A stretch of 64,000 nucleotides of DNA from Symbiodinium sp. CCMP2592. Taxonomy: Eukaryota; Sar; Dinophyceae; Suessiales; Symbiodiniaceae. Within the stretch, counting starts at the first letter, position 1; every line of letters begins with the position of its first letter. The translations under genes and the position numbers were made by a program. The notes beneath the pieces were generated by a model. It saw only the letters and a program-made list of their open reading frames with translations. It was not told where the DNA came from and did not search any database. Positions 25,149 through 37,843 of this stretch are shown here, one piece after another. Where the stretch lies: NCBI GenBank assembly GCA_905221615.1, contig CAJNDT010000327.1:177475-241474 (forward strand), in the 5' to 3' direction.

Positions 25149-25557
25149 TACACCCTCAAACACCACACTCCATGAAACCTAACCACCCCTGTTAAGACCC
25201 TTATGCGATCACGAACTTTCCGAATCCTTGCAAGACGCTTTCTTGAACAGCAATAGAACCCCAAAGCCCTCCAAACCCTGTCTGAACCCAGAATCTTGTC
25301 CATCAAAAATCTTCATAGCAGCGCTTCATCAGAAAACCCTACCTTAACCTACCAAAACCTACAAAACAGAGCTGGTCCCTATAAAGGTAGGCTAAGGTAT
25401 AGAACCGAAGAAACGGCCCAGTCCTGGCCGACGTACCCCAATCCGACGGCGGCGAGCCCCAGGAGCACCAGGAGCAGCGCGAAGCGCTGCGGCCCTGCCT
25501 CCGAGACTTGAGCAGGTGTCGTGTTTGGGGTATAACTTTCAAGGGTGCTCGTGCTCT
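25149..25557. other. non-coding spacer
   Basis: No supported gene and no repeat of note. Confidence 0.4.
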
Positions 25558-25672
25558 AAGGGACCTACAAGGGTTACTATAAGGGATCTATAAGGGCTAC
25601 GATTTTGGGATCTATAAGGGTTCTATAAGGGTTACTATAAGGGATCTATAAGGGTACTATAAGGGAAATGTA
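25558..25672. repeat. CTATAAGGG tandem repeat
   Basis: Units of the type GGGATCTATAAGGGTTCTATAA repeat several times. The same kind of array is at 50855-50990, with shorter runs near 32,160, 36,140 and 41,560. Confidence 0.75.
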
Positions 25673-25952
25673 GGCACCTGATTAAGGAACCTTGGGCTGA
25701 ACTGTGCGGGCTAGGCTGCCTACCTTCTAAGGCCCTGAACCTGCAAAAGAGCAGAAACGAAGGCCGTAATGGTGAACTTTTGGTTTGGGAGGCTCAGAGG
25801 ACCCTTTTCATAGGTCTTCTGAGCGGCCCTTCAGCCTCGATCCCTTAAGAAAGATGCTTGTCAGCCGAGGCAAAACCAACTCGCTGAGTCCCAAAATTAT
25901 TTCAGCACTACTGAAGAACCGACGACGGGTAATCGTGACTCCCGATGTAATA

Positions 25953-26061
25953 CTTGGAGGTTCATGCGTAGTTATAAGTGGGGTTATAAGTCCCCTGATA
26001 TGGGTTATAACTACAGTGACTTTACTCATAACCCACTTATAACTCCCCATGAACCTCCCAG
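25953..26061. mobile_element. MITE family B, copy 2
   Basis: Ends CTTGGAGGTTCATGCGTAG and CCCATGAACCTCCCAG with TA on both sides. The GTTATAAGT inner repeats give a strong foldback. Confidence 0.85.
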
Positions 26062-29000
26062 TACAGGAGCCTTAGCGCACCCTGGGCCCTCCCCCTCGGA
26101 GACTGCCTGGCACGTCTCTTCCACCACCGTCTCCTCCTCAGGACATGACAGGAACGTTTCACAGCGCCTTTACCCTTAACGCCCAATCCGTTCACGAAGA
26201 ATTTCAAGAACATGCAAATGCTCGTATTTGGTCTAAGTGCCTTTCAGAAGTAAAAGGGCTCCAAGATCTGGGGCCCACACCCCCAATGCTACTAATCCCT
26301 GACTTGGCAGCATCCTTAAACAATTCAAAACAACTCAAGCGGAGGTTTCGAACGAAGAAAGCGCTTTTTTCTTGGCTTTCCTTCGTGTCCTTGCCGGAGT
26401 TATGTGAGTCCTCAGTTTCTTGTTACTTGTTGGCTGGTGCTTGTAAGGAAGCAGCAGGATAATGAAGCTGCAGCTGTTTGAAACTCCTATTGCGGAAGCT
26501 ATGGGGAGCCCATTGAACAGTGATTGCAGCCATCTTCAAAAACTAAATGAAGTCCATATCCTATGAAACAATTGCAATATACTATAACGTACATGTACAA
26601 AGTACTAGAACATACATAGCATATTTCTGCACTTCACTATCTGATTTTAAGGAACAACTTGCGCTTGGGTTCCATTACCCCTAAGTAGATCACCGAGTTG
26701 CTGAAACGAGTTATGTCAGGGCCGTAGAAGCTCCATAACAGTGAAAGGATATGTAGTAAGTTACGTCCTCAACCCTTGGGCCCCCGTTCGATCACAAATC
26801 CTGGCACCACAAGCATTAGTATAGATACCGAAGCCCGCATTAAGGGAGAGACGTTTATCCTTCAGGGTCTACATTAACCCATAGCCTCAAACCCTAAACC
26901 ACATCAAGTAAAGTAAGAGCCTGCATCAACAGTCGGCTTTCATCCCTGTAGGCGGGCCCAAATGGCACCAAGCGGGAAAGCGCGGGCATGGCTGCGGCGA
27001 GCTGCGTCTCTAACCGAAAACCTCCAAACTCAAGTTCCTAAGCACTAAACCCAGCCTCGGTATATGCTGGCACGGTCGCGATGCTTGCAGAAAGCATGGT
27101 AGTTTCAGGAATTCAATTTGTGGTTCCTTAGGATCAGGATCCTACTATTTTTAGGTAGGTGCTGTATTGGTGGTTTCCTTGACCTCTGAGACTACCAGAT
27201 CACGGGGGAGTATGGGATCCAAACACCACCCAGTTCTCCTACGAGTCATACAGACAGCTGCCTGAGCCAAAGCATCGGGAGAAAGACTTCGTCCGAGCTT
27301 TGGGCTGTATTTACACCTTTATAAGATAGCTGCCCGCCTTAAACTGTAGCGGGACGGATCCTTATACAATGTGAGATGCAGTACGCTCCTTAAACGGCAG
27401 GTGGAACTGATCATGCCTTGCTAGATGGTAACACCTGCCTACTCGCCCGATAACGCATGACACACAGCCACTAAACCCTAAATCCCTATATCCCCGGTCT
27501 CTAAACCCCAAACCCTCAAATGCCAAAAGAATAAAACCCGACCTTGTAAAGCCCTGATAGCACTGCAAAAACCCGTTTGCTCTCGGAATCCCTTACCCGG
27601 TGTAGCACGAGGTGCGCAAGTCAGGATTGCAGGGCTTAGCTGCGATTTGGTGTTAGGTATTCTAACTAGATGTGAACCAAGCCTTGTTCCGAATCAGGGA
27701 CCTGCAGTCAAAACTCTCGGGGTGTTCGGCTGTGTAGGCCCGGGCGGGACCTCGTCCGAATGGTTTTGAGCATGTTCTGGCAGGGACTTGTTTTTGACAT
27801 GAAGCCTCCGACAGTTGCGGTTACTTGTGCAGAAGACCCTCTTACTTGGCTACCTAGCGATGCCCCGCCTTCCAGAAACTCTCCGGCGTGGTCTCAATCT
27901 CGACTTCAACATAGAACCAATCCCGAACAGGAAGGTCAATTTCTCTTGAGATTCCCCCCACAAGATAAGTGTGGCAGCAAGGCTTGCCCAAGCGCTTCTT
28001 GAACCTGACGCTGGCTGCTCTGATTCGACATGCGCCCTGACTGCAACATCGAAGACCACACATTAGGCGTTTGGCAAGCGGTTGTGAGCCCTACAGCCTT
28101 CAACCGTAAATGCTTCAATCAAATGTCGGGGATTGCAACCAGCTGAAACTGTTAAACAGGGGCCGGAGTAGCTCTTATCCTTGATGCGCTTTGGTGGACA
28201 TTTCTGTCGTGATTCTGCTACTGCTAAATCTTGATACCATCATGGTCTGCTACATTACTAAGTGTTGCCAGTGTTCCTGCGTGCGAGTGCATGTAGTATC
28301 ATCTTTATTTGTTGCTGGGCGACACTGGAGGTACTCTTTATTGGCTCTTCATCACTTTCTGTCTCATCACATGGAGATGAAACGGTCAAATTCGGCACTT
28401 TTACACCTGGACTACGCATATGCCCGAACGCCTAACACGTCGGCTACTGCGCTGTTTCCGCGCTCCGCGCAGCTTTCTAGGCATCAGGCCTTATGCAGCC
28501 CCTGATGCACAAATCTCCGTACTTCACGCCCGCCTATGCACGAAACTCGAAAATGGCAATGCGCGTTTTGACGACAGGCCAACCGATGTTCATGAAGATG
28601 CTGAAAGCAATCAACACTTTTGTTGGACATCATGAATCAAAGATGGCTTTCACTTCAGTAACCCCAGAGATATCCTGTGACCCAGTTGCTGAGTTCCCTG
28701 GCCCGCTGAAGAACTCTCAACTAGGGAGGAAGTAAAGGCCCAAGAAGGCTAATGGTTCCCTGCTCAGCTGCGCAGACGCCGTAACCCCCGTATTCAAGAG
28801 CACGTTTAACAACCTGCAAACAACAGCATTCAAAAGGACTCAATGCTACCATTCTGGCTGCTATGACGTCTGCTGCCGCCACGGAGCTCCCTCTCGAGTT
28901 TCTCCTGCCGGACATCTCCTGGCAACTCAAGATAAGCCGAACTAGGCACTGTTTCCAGACTTTCGGCACCACAGCATCAGGTAATATCTTTATACTTTGG

Positions 29001-29342
29001 GCCCTGAGGCCTTGAGTTTTCGATTTAAAAATGAAAGTTTGACGACATGGAGAAATACTCTTCTCTTGCTGTCGTCCAAGACCCATGCTGCATTCCTTGT
29101 CCTCGTAAACCGCATGCAGAGAAGGAGCCCCAGGAAGGAGCCCCCTTCCTCCAACCCTCTTTACCAAAAAGCCCGGCAAGTAAAGGAAGGGGTAGTTTGG
29201 GCTCGTCAGAAAACCTCACAAGATCCTGGCCAACGCCCGATACAGGTCTCATAATGATAGGAGCCCATCTAAAGCCCTGCTTCTAAAGCCTTTATCACAG
29301 GGCCACCAGTAAAAACAGTATCATAATCATCACCAGAATCAT
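26062..29342. other. long non-coding stretch
   Basis: No gene supported. A worn family A fragment lies at about 27,125-27,160 (GGATCAGGATCCTACTATTT). The dispersed TTACACCTGGACTACGCATA repeat lies near 28,400. CCCTAAA-type units are scattered. Confidence 0.4.
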
Positions 29343-29352
29343 ACTAGTAGTT

Positions 29353-29394
<42 letters not shown>

Positions 29395-29431
29395 ATAGTA
29401 GTCGTGGTGGTGGTGGTGGTGGTGGTGGTGA
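29343..29431. repeat. TAG then GTG trinucleotide microsatellite
   Basis: About 18 TAG-type units followed by about 10 GTG units. Confidence 0.9.
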
Positions 29432-29801
29432 ACCCCTCTCCGGGAATGCAATTGGGCCCCTTGATTTCCCTCCCGACAGGGTCAAGACAAGGCCAGGACG
29501 ACCGCCCCGCGCCGAAGCTGACCACGCCCTGAAGACATCACCTTAAGCTGCACACGGCTCGTGACCGTAGTCGCTAGAATAGTATTCCTGAAGGTTCCAA
29601 ATTAAAATATTTTCTATGATAGACCCCAAAAGTCTGCTCTAACTGCCCCTGTATATTAGGGCATCAGATGACAGGCTCAGAAAGCGTTGCTAATACACAC
29701 AGCTACAGTGCTCTACCGTTTCATGGTGCAGGCATGCTCTTCAGTGCCAGCCTTTCTTCGCCCTGAGGCTCCGAACCAAAAGTCTGGTAGTATTTAGAAG
29801 C

Positions 29802-29893
29802 GGCCCCCTAAACCCTGTAATAGTGACTATAAAGATTATATATTGGGGCCCTATTATATTCCTATTATACCACTATTACAGGGTGGTGGCCCC
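29802..29893. mobile_element. foldback element, family G
   Basis: Left end GGCCCCCTAAACCCTGTAAT and right end ATTACAGGGTGGTGGCCCC are inverted repeats around an AT-rich centre. One copy seen. Confidence 0.6.
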
Positions 29894-29967
29894 TTGTAAG
29901 GTAGCATACAGAAACCCACCCCTACCAACTTGCTTTTCGCTCCTTGGCTTCTCATGCCCTGCAGTGG

Positions 29968-30072
29968 CCTCGGAAAACCAAGTGCTTAGGGGCACCTTAT
30001 TTTGGGGTCGTTATAATCAGGATCCTACTATTTCTCTCTCTAGATTAGGGCCCCCTATTTTCGGAAACTTCC
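29968..30072. mobile_element. MITE family A, copy 5 (worn left end)
   Basis: The right end CTATTTTCGGAAACTTCC and the core AATCAGGATCCTACTATTT are clear. The left terminal repeat is reduced to CGGAAAACCAAG. Confidence 0.65.
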
Positions 30073-31378
30073 ATATCAATGCTTGCTACAGTTACAGCTC
30101 TGGCCAGCTGCATGTCACAGCAACTCGTGCCCAATTTACAAGAAACGCAGCGTGGACTTGGCTCCCAAGGTGAAACGAGTCACTGCCCGGGTCTCTCATT
30201 CAGACTTTGCAGCTCCCGCCAATCGAACCCTTTTGCCACCAGAAATCCCACTGCTTGACTCAGTTTCTGATATGTTCCGTCAGGAGGGTGCTTTCGAACA
30301 CAGGATCTGCAATACCCACTGCCGGAAATAGGTCCCGCACGCTTCAGCTCCAAAGGAACGGCCTCAGCTTAAAAACCTAACCCTTAACCCCGAACATCAA
30401 CATTATTGAAAAGCCACCCATCTCAGTCATGTTTTCCTTGCACCTGCAACGCAGCTTATCATCCAAGACGTGCTGGGTTCTGCCCTACTTCCAAGAAGCG
30501 CATGAACCTTTAAGGCGAAATTCAACAGGCCTCGGACCCAGGACCCTGACGTATCTAGTTGGCTGGCTCTTGGTGGGGCTACACTACCCGTTTTATGAGA
30601 ATTTGCTATAAATGAAGCATCTGGTCCAAAGGTAGTATAGACCCTACACCATGGAGAAGAATCAGCAGGATCCTGGCCGCAAGGGTTCGTTTATGCCGAA
30701 CATTCATGTGCTCTCCAAGCTCTTCGCGGACGGTGGCGCCGCCCACTTTGACAAGGCTTGCTGCAAGGTCCTTTGCGCCCTGACAGACGGGCCGGATTTA
30801 ACATCAAAATGTGGCGTCACGCGGGTCAAGCGGAGCAGTGATCGAGGTATCGTGATGAAGCAACTACAAACACGAGCCTTCCAGTCTCTGCATTCGACGG
30901 GTCCGCGATGAGTGCTTGAGACGAGACTCCCTCGTCATGGTGCTACTGCTACGACGACTACGATGGTGACGGGGACTGCTGCGGCTGCTACTGCTACCAC
31001 TGCTACTGCTGTTTCTAGTGCTGAGGCTATCTGCTAATGCCACAGCTACTGTTATGGCTAAACTACCCCCAACATCAACAACAAGAAAACAACAATTGGA
31101 ATGTTGTCTCTGCTGTGATCACTTGTCCATGCCGTTCTTCTCTTGTCCAGTGATATATGTGATTGTCCGAAACTGGAGAACTCCGATCATAGATCATAGA
31201 TAGCAGGATGCCTGCAATAGGCCCCTCAGGGGGGCACGATTAGTTGCAACCCTCCCCGCCATCGAGAAATGAATCTTTCGAAAAAGGCTTCGGGTATATT
31301 ATCGTAGACTGAATCATGCAGGGGCCATGGACTTAGGAAGTGAATACTACTCCCATGTATTCAGACCTCTACCCATGG
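30073..31378. other. non-coding with a triplet repeat
   Basis: A CTACTG-type triplet region lies at about 30,942-31,012. An 86-codon frame at 30651-30911 (+) contains IHVLSKLFADGGAAHFDKA. No family is recognised, so it is not called a gene. The rest shows nothing. Confidence 0.4.
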
Positions 31379-31455
31379 GCTCCATAGCAGTTCCTTTTTT
31401 GGAAAGCCTTAACGGATTCTAAACATAAACCCCGAAAAAGGAACTACTATGGAGC
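31379..31455. mobile_element. foldback element, family F
   Basis: GCTCCATAGCAGTTCCTTTT faces AAAAGGAACTACTATGGAGC. About 77 bp in total. Confidence 0.6.
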
Positions 31456-32234
31456 CTCTACGTACACTCCCTGCCGCACCTCACGGCCAAACTTTGGGCC
31501 TGGGACGTGCCCTTGCGCAGGCCTGGCTCCAGTCTTCTGTGCTCAAAGGCTGTTGGGGTCCAGGTGCCGTGTAATACAGAGGCTGATGAGACTTGGAAGA
31601 GGGCTTCAGGCTATGCTGTAGTTTTTGTCACCCACCTAGCACGGCTATGCCAGGCTATGCTGTAGTAAGTAGTATAGTTACAATGAGCAAGGCCTAAGGA
31701 AGACTACGAGGAACGCCTGCAGTTTTGCCAGCTTCAAGCTGGTCGCCACTAAACCCCAAACCTGAACCCTCCTAAACGTAAACGCGCACACACACACACA
31801 CTGGATCAGACCTCGAAACTTGAAAAAATGAGAGCAGGAAAAAAGCTTGCTGCAAGCCAGACCCCAAGCTCATGAACAAGATTGAAAGCGCTTCGGAGAC
31901 ACTATGTGAACCCCAATCTGAACCCGCAACAACTAGTTGGATCCTGATTCGATGATACCCAAACTTCACGAAACCCCCCGTGGACACCTAAGAAATCCTG
32001 ATCAACCCTCGATAAAACCCTTTATAAACATCTTCGTGAAGCTTTCGACAATCTGCTCCTAAGAGCCCTAAAACCTAACTCCGAACCTTATAGCCCTTGC
32101 CCTTATGGCCCTTGTTCCCTAAAACCCTAAACCCAAAAGCTCCAAAACCCCCTAAACCCTATAGATCCCTTAAAGATCCCTATTTAATGAGCCGTTATGG
32201 ATCCCTTTAAAGGAACCCCTACCCCCCCCCCCCC
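31456..32234. other. non-coding with CCCTAAA-rich sequence
   Basis: A (CA)n run lies at about 31,785-31,801. CCTAAAACC / CCCTAAACCC units lie at 32,060-32,160. A 13-C tract lies at 32222-32234. No gene. Confidence 0.45.
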
Positions 32235-32330
32235 AGTAGTTGTCAAAATTATGGTTCCTTTTTGGGTACCCTAAATACTAGGTGCCGTATCATATCAGGG
32301 ACCCAAAAAGGGACCCTAAGTTTGACAACC
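32235..32330. mobile_element. MITE family C, copy 3
   Basis: Ends AGTAGTTGTCAAAATTA and AGTTTGACAACCAC, in the opposite orientation to copy 1. It abuts the poly-C tract and no target duplication is visible. Confidence 0.75.
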
Positions 32331-33187
32331 ACCCACATCCATCACAGCTGCACTCTCAGGAACCGGCCCAGGAGCTCGTTGTCCTTGGCCACAACCTGAT
32401 CGGTCTTGGAACTTAAGGCCCCCATATTATGCTGTCCTTAACGTATCCCTCAAAGTATCCCTTATAGTATCCCTTATAGACCCCTTTAAAGGAACCCTAT
32501 TCTAGGGACTTTCTTCCGTGAGGCTCGGGTTTTTGGGACTTGAAGGAGGTGGCTTCGGGCTTAGGGTTAGGTGGGATTTGGGTTGGTGGTGGTTTCTCAG
32601 CTCAGGGGTCTCATCCCCTACCTTCTTGAGCGCCGACTGAAGCCAAGTCCTATGACGTGAAATTAGGGTTTAGGGTTTAGGGGTTTAGGGTTGCGTTGCA
32701 TTCTCTGAACGGCTCAAAACGATGCCCGCGCAAGATGTAACTTGCATTCAGTCAACGCCTACCTCCAAGCCGAAACGTTCCCCCTAACCCCGCAGGAAAC
32801 CTTGCGCAAATCACAAACTTAAACTGCACCACGAAGGCACTTACTTTTGGGGAGTTCCAAAGACTGAGAAACCCTTACCAGCGACGCTAAACAAGAGAAT
32901 CCTTCATATTCGTACTCCAGACACCCGAAAGGCTCCTACAGAAACCCTGAACCCTATCTAATTCTTTTCGTGAACGAGGTCTCTCTGAAGTACCTCCCCA
33001 TCTAACCCCAAACCCTAAACCCTAAATCCTTCAAGGAGCGATCAAAGCAGCGGCTTCTTTGGCTTAGCAGCCCCCCCTTCAAAAAAGATCCCCCCTTTTA
33101 CGTAAACCCGCCTGGCGCTGGAGGTCGCCGATCAACGCCAGGTGGTCATCCTCCTGCGAGCCCATTACCCCTTCATGAAGGAATATG
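32331..33187. other. non-coding spacer
   Basis: TTTAGGG-type units at 32,665-32,692 and CCCTAAA units near 33,005-33,030. No gene seen. Confidence 0.4.
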
Positions 33188-33344
33188 GGTGGTTGTCAAA
33201 ATTAGGGTCCCTTTTTGGGCTCTTGATATGATACGGCACCTAGTATTTCGACACGCACACTCGCTCACGCAGGCACGGCTTCCCGGTCCCACGGCACCTA
33301 GTATTTAGGGTACCCAAAAAGGGACCATAATTTTGACAACTACC
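33188..33344. mobile_element. MITE family C, copy 4, with nested 43-bp insertion
   Basis: Ends GGTGGTTGTCAAAATTAGGG and AATTTTGACAACTACC. In the middle, CGGCACCTAGTATTT is present twice (33234-33248 and 33292-33306). Between the copies is a 43-bp segment containing CACACTCGCTCACG and GGTCCCA, similar to 53,607-53,651 and to about 822-856. Confidence 0.8.
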
Positions 33345-33400
33345 TAAAAAGCTTAAACCATACTATAAGGAACCAAAGAGCCTCATCTATCCCCTGATCA

Positions 33401-33518
33401 CTTGGAGGTTCACGGGTCGTTATGAAAATGGGGTTAAAGTTGCAAGCAGGGCAACTATTGTTGTAGCGCACATTCCAAAACTTATAGCTCCATTTACAAC
33501 TACCCAGGAACCTCCGAG
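33401..33518. mobile_element. MITE family B, copy 3
   Basis: Ends CTTGGAGGTTCACGGGTCG and ACTACCCAGGAACCTCCGAG. The interior has diverged from other copies. Confidence 0.75.
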
Positions 33519-34880
33519 TAGGGAAGATGCCCTGAGGGTTCTATGAGGGTTGAAACAGCTCCCTACTTCAGAAAGATACTGACAGCATCCCTTTATGATC
33601 TCAAGTATCTTGGATACGTCTACTCATGATAGCCGAAGATTACCTCCGATCTGCGTCCAGACAGCCTTCTCACTCTTTTATAGCACCAGATATTGAGGCC
33701 CGCCTAAATACCAGAAGGGGACCCAAGAAGGTTCTTGATACTGACTATGACTATTCTCTCAGTGTTAGAAGGCTAGGTTCGCACGCGGATGATTACTTGG
33801 TCCCCGCTGCAAAGATGGTAAGAGCAACACTTATTGGACAATGCGCCCAGCGCCGGCAAGAGCAGTAAGCAAGAATGATATCAACTTCAAGCCTAAGCCC
33901 TAAGCCTAGACCGTAGAGAGCGATGCTCGTGGGGCCGCATGGGCTCCGGAGCGTTCACGCCGATGTCTGGTGGAACCAGCGTTGCTGCGTGCTGAAGTGC
34001 CTTGGAGGGAGGACCCGGGCGGACCAGGGCTCGAATTTGGAGGCTGTGGGTCTAGATGTTGGGGCCTTGACAAGGGTGTTCAAGCATGGTAGTCCTTTTT
34101 GTTACAGGGCTCTTTAAACTTTTTTGAAGTGAGATACAAGTGCCAGAATGATTAGAATAAGGCTTTGGTTTTTCATTATACTTCGCACGACTACACTTGG
34201 GCTTATCAGGGTAACTACTCAGCCCTCTCGACCCCTCTCTTGGAGGGTCAGGGTTTGGGGTTTTTGCCTCTAGGGTTTCGGACCGCCATCTAACCGCAGC
34301 ACGGTTCCCAACACCCTGCATGCGAAATGCGATCCAAAACCTAATCTGCCTGTCAAAAACGCATGTTTTGCAGGCCTTGAAGCTGAGCCTTGCAACAAAC
34401 CCTGCAGTCCAAGACAATTTCAGCGCGGACTGAGGTGCCGGCCTGCGCCTACGGCACTCGCAGCCCCGCTTCAAGACCCTAAACCGTAAACCCTAAAACA
34501 GAACGGCGACGGCTGCGACTAGACCACCCGCACATCATTAAGCAAATCAAGTGTTGCTCCTCTCCCCCAACTTCACATCTCACGGGAAGCTATGACAAGG
34601 GTTTGCAGCACGCCACCTGGAATTGCAACTGCCTTAGATTCATACAAAGCCCTGAACCAGGCATGCTCTTGGCAACCCTCTCAACATCAGCTCCTTCTTA
34701 TGTATCCGCAACTGAAGTAGAACAGGTTTCAAGAACCCTATAGAGCCCTTTATAGAAACCCTTTAAAGGTACCCCTAAACGGCCTGGGACTCCTTCCCTC
34801 CCCGACTCCCCACCCAAAAGGCCCAGTTCCCTGGGGCGCCAGGCCGCCGCACTCGCCTGAAGAGGATTGGCTGTTGCCTT
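33519..34880. other. non-coding spacer
   Basis: An 80-codon frame at 33626-33868 (+) has no recognisable domain and is not called. Nothing else seen. Confidence 0.4.
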
Positions 34881-35132
34881 ACCCTTTGGTTAGTAGGGAA
34901 TGGAAGAATGGTGGTTATATAGTAGTTATATGGTAGTTATATAGTGGTTATATGGTAGTTATATGGTAGTTATATGGTAGTGATATGGTAGTTATATGGT
35001 AGCAATATGGTGGTAATATGGTAGTTTTGTCTCTTGCATGGCTGAAGATGGCGAAGCAAGGTTATCCAAGATATACCTGTGACTTGGTAGGAATAGCAGT
35101 TATAATAGTACCATTCCCTACTAACCCAAGGT
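34881..35132. mobile_element. foldback element, family H, with internal tandem repeat
   Basis: ACCCTTTGGTTAGTAGGGAA and TTCCCTACTAACCCAAGGT are imperfect inverted ends. The interior from about 34,911 to 35,028 is a tandem array of TAGTTATATGG-like 10-11 bp units. Confidence 0.6.
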
Positions 35133-36100
35133 AAGTTTGTTCGGGATTTCGTTAGGTCTGAGCGTTGCCTTCAGCCAGCAACTCTCGGTTGAAGGTTCGG
35201 CTGGAAGACTTGCGAGTCTCAGACAATGGAGACAAGGAAGGGTCTGTTTTCCCCTTGTGGTTTTGAGTATTTATTACTAGTATCAGTATTGTGTTATATT
35301 CAACTGTATTTTAAGGCAACAAAGTCGACGGAGGGGCCCACTCCTCAAGCCTAAAGTGGATCTGCAGGTGCATCTTGCGACAAGCTGCTGCTGTTCTTCG
35401 CGCTCATGTAGACTCACATCCCCCCGTTAACCCGGCACGCACAAAGAATCGCCCAAGCCGATGGCCCGCAGTGCATTCCGCAGCTGTGCATTCTTGGCGT
35501 CCTCACACGAGATGCGTGATTGACGGTGCTTTAGCCTCAAGCCTCTGGCAGCAGTTTTCAGCCTGAACCAAACATGCTACGACCCCAATGTACAACCAAT
35601 ACCGTAAACCCAAAACCCCGAATTCAGATGCACTGAAACGCCAGGGTCACAGACCCATTAGCACTGTCATTATATCCTGGAAACCCGATAAGCACGATAC
35701 TGCAAGAAAAAACCTCCCAAGCCCTGCCAAGTCATGATGCAAACCCCAACCAACCACCAACCCTAAACCCGAAGTCCTTTTGCATGCGGGAAGTGAAGTT
35801 CTGGAAAGGTGCAAACCCTCGAACCTAGCACTCATGACTATGCTCGAAAGCCTTGCGAACCCATGCATTTAAAGACGTCTTCGTGCAGCAAAAACCCTGC
35901 ACCCAAACTCCTGAAGCCTCAGTCGAAAACCCTAAACCCTGAGCCCTGGACCTCCGTTCCTTCGCAGCTGGGACTCAGTCCTAAACCCCTAAAGCCTGAG
36001 TCCTAAAGCCTTAAACCCCAAATTCCGCTTCAGACTTATGGCCGAGGGCTTTCGAAGGTAAAAACTTTGAACCTCTGGGTCGGAACCTCTTTTCAAAGGT
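35133..36100. other. non-coding spacer with CCCTAAA units
   Basis: Around 35,780-35,828 the run GAAGTTCTGGAAAGGTGCA and CCCTCGAACCTAGC recurs near 52,555-52,601. No gene seen. Confidence 0.4.
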
Positions 36101-36310
36101 TACTTGGAGGTCCATGGGTAGATATAAGTGGGTTCCTTTAAGGGTCCCGTTATTAAAGGGATCTATAGGGAATCTAGAAGGGTATAGGGTTTAGGGCCTA
36201 CTTGGAGGTCCATGGGCAGGTATAAGTGGGGTTATAAGTAGGGTAACTCTAATTATAACCCACATTAAGGGACTTAGAAGACCACTTAGAACTACCCATG
36301 AACCTCCAAG
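36101..36310. mobile_element. MITE family B, truncated copy plus full copy
   Basis: A solitary left end at 36101-36120 is followed by CTATAAGGG-type sequence. A full copy then runs 36201-36310 with ends CTTGGAGGTCCATGGGCAG and CCCATGAACCTCCAAG and TA on both sides. Confidence 0.75.
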
Positions 36311-37609
36311 TACTCTCAGGGTTACTGTAGGACTTGCTGATTAAGGGCTCCTTCAAGGCATTCCTATCCTATGAAGGCTACCATAATATGCTACTCTTAC
36401 AAGAATCAAAATAAGTGCTTCTACAGTTTAGGGTTTCGGCCCACACAGACAAGGCAGGCGAAGGGCTTCTGAATTTCGCAAAACCTATATGAGGGCTCTA
36501 CAAAAGCTCTATGTAGCTGCTCTCGTACTGGTTTTCAACGCACGGGTTCTAAGGCTTTTATACTGGCCTTGTACTGGCTGCTTTCTGAAATCTATCATCT
36601 CTTTTTGGCTCGTGGCATGCAGCTGTGGCTGGAACACTACGTTCCATTCACAGTCCCAGGTGCGACCAAACGGAACTTGTCTTCGACTCCTACTTTACTG
36701 TAGTGCGATAGGAGTTGCTACTGTCTTACTATCGCGCCAAAAAGGTTCCTGTAAGGGCTGCAGAAGATAAGATCAGGAAACTTCTCCACGAACTCACGGA
36801 CATGAAATGCTTACCTTTCAGACTCGTGCTACATCTGAAGTTACACGAACCTCAACCGTTTCGAGCTTGCAAACATGGGTACTTAAAAGAATCAGACTGG
36901 GGTTTGGGGGCGTCAAAGGAAACCCGGGGATCGGCATTTCTAACGAAGCGGGCTTCTGTATCATGCTATTTGGTGGAACCAAAGAGCCTAGAAGAAACAT
37001 GAGCCCTTTTGTCAATGCCATGTGTTATTGCTTTGAAGAATTCAGGACTAATCCTACCAAGTCAATAATCCTACCAAGTCATGCAGGTTCGGGCGACGCT
37101 CCTAGCGGTTCAACTTTAGTTCTTGACTTTGAACCCTTGCCTTATGTACACTTCAAACGCAAAATCCTGACAGAATCCTCCTAAACAGCTCTATACAACG
37201 ACCTTCATCGTAGCAATCCTAACTGCTATTCTTCCTACTGATGCTAATGTTGTAATCATTGTTGTTATAATCGTTCTTAGTAGTTTGATAGTTACTATGT
37301 GTGGTAGAACTAACAACTCTCACAAAAAGAGAAAGTTCCGAGGTGGAGGGAGCCGTGGCCCTCCAAAGCTTTCCGTTTCTGTGGCACCTCCAACAGTTGG
37401 CCGGGAAAAGCACTCACGCTGGGAGTTAGTAGAAAAACTGAATATTTATACCCTGAACTTTTGAAATACTCGCATGTTTTATCATGTACTAGAAAGGACT
37501 AGAAGATGTTAGAATCACGATTGTGGTTTCGGGCTTTAGGTACTTTAGGCGGCGCCTTGTGGGTTAAAGTTTGGGGACTTTCTCCAGGAGATCTCTCCTG
37601 GTCCCACAG
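36311..37609. other. non-coding spacer
   Basis: Frames of 93-125 codons near 36,490-37,184 have no domain and no gene-like composition. Nothing else seen. Confidence 0.4.
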
Positions 37610-37710
37610 GGGTGGTTAAAATTAGGGTCCTTCTTTCGGGTTCCTGATATAGTACCGCACCTACTTTTTAGAGCACCCAAAAGAGAGAGACCTTAATTTT
37701 GACACCTACC
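37610..37710. mobile_element. MITE family C, copy 5
   Basis: Ends GGTGGTTAAAATTAGGGTCC and TTAATTTTGACACCTACCC. ACAGG flanks both sides, which agrees with the 5-6 bp duplications of copies 1 and 2. Confidence 0.8.
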
Positions 37711-37740
37711 CACAGGTGCAGCATACTGAGGCCTTGATGT

Positions 37741-37843
37741 GGGAATTTCCGAAAATACGGGACCCTAATATGGTACCCTAAATAGCAGGATCCTTTTTGT
37801 AAGGACCCCCAAAATAAGGCACCCCTATTTTTCGGAAACTCCC
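37741..37843. mobile_element. MITE family A, copy 6
   Basis: Ends GGGAATTTCCGAAAATA and TTTTTCGGAAACTCCC, with ATGT on both sides. Confidence 0.85.
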
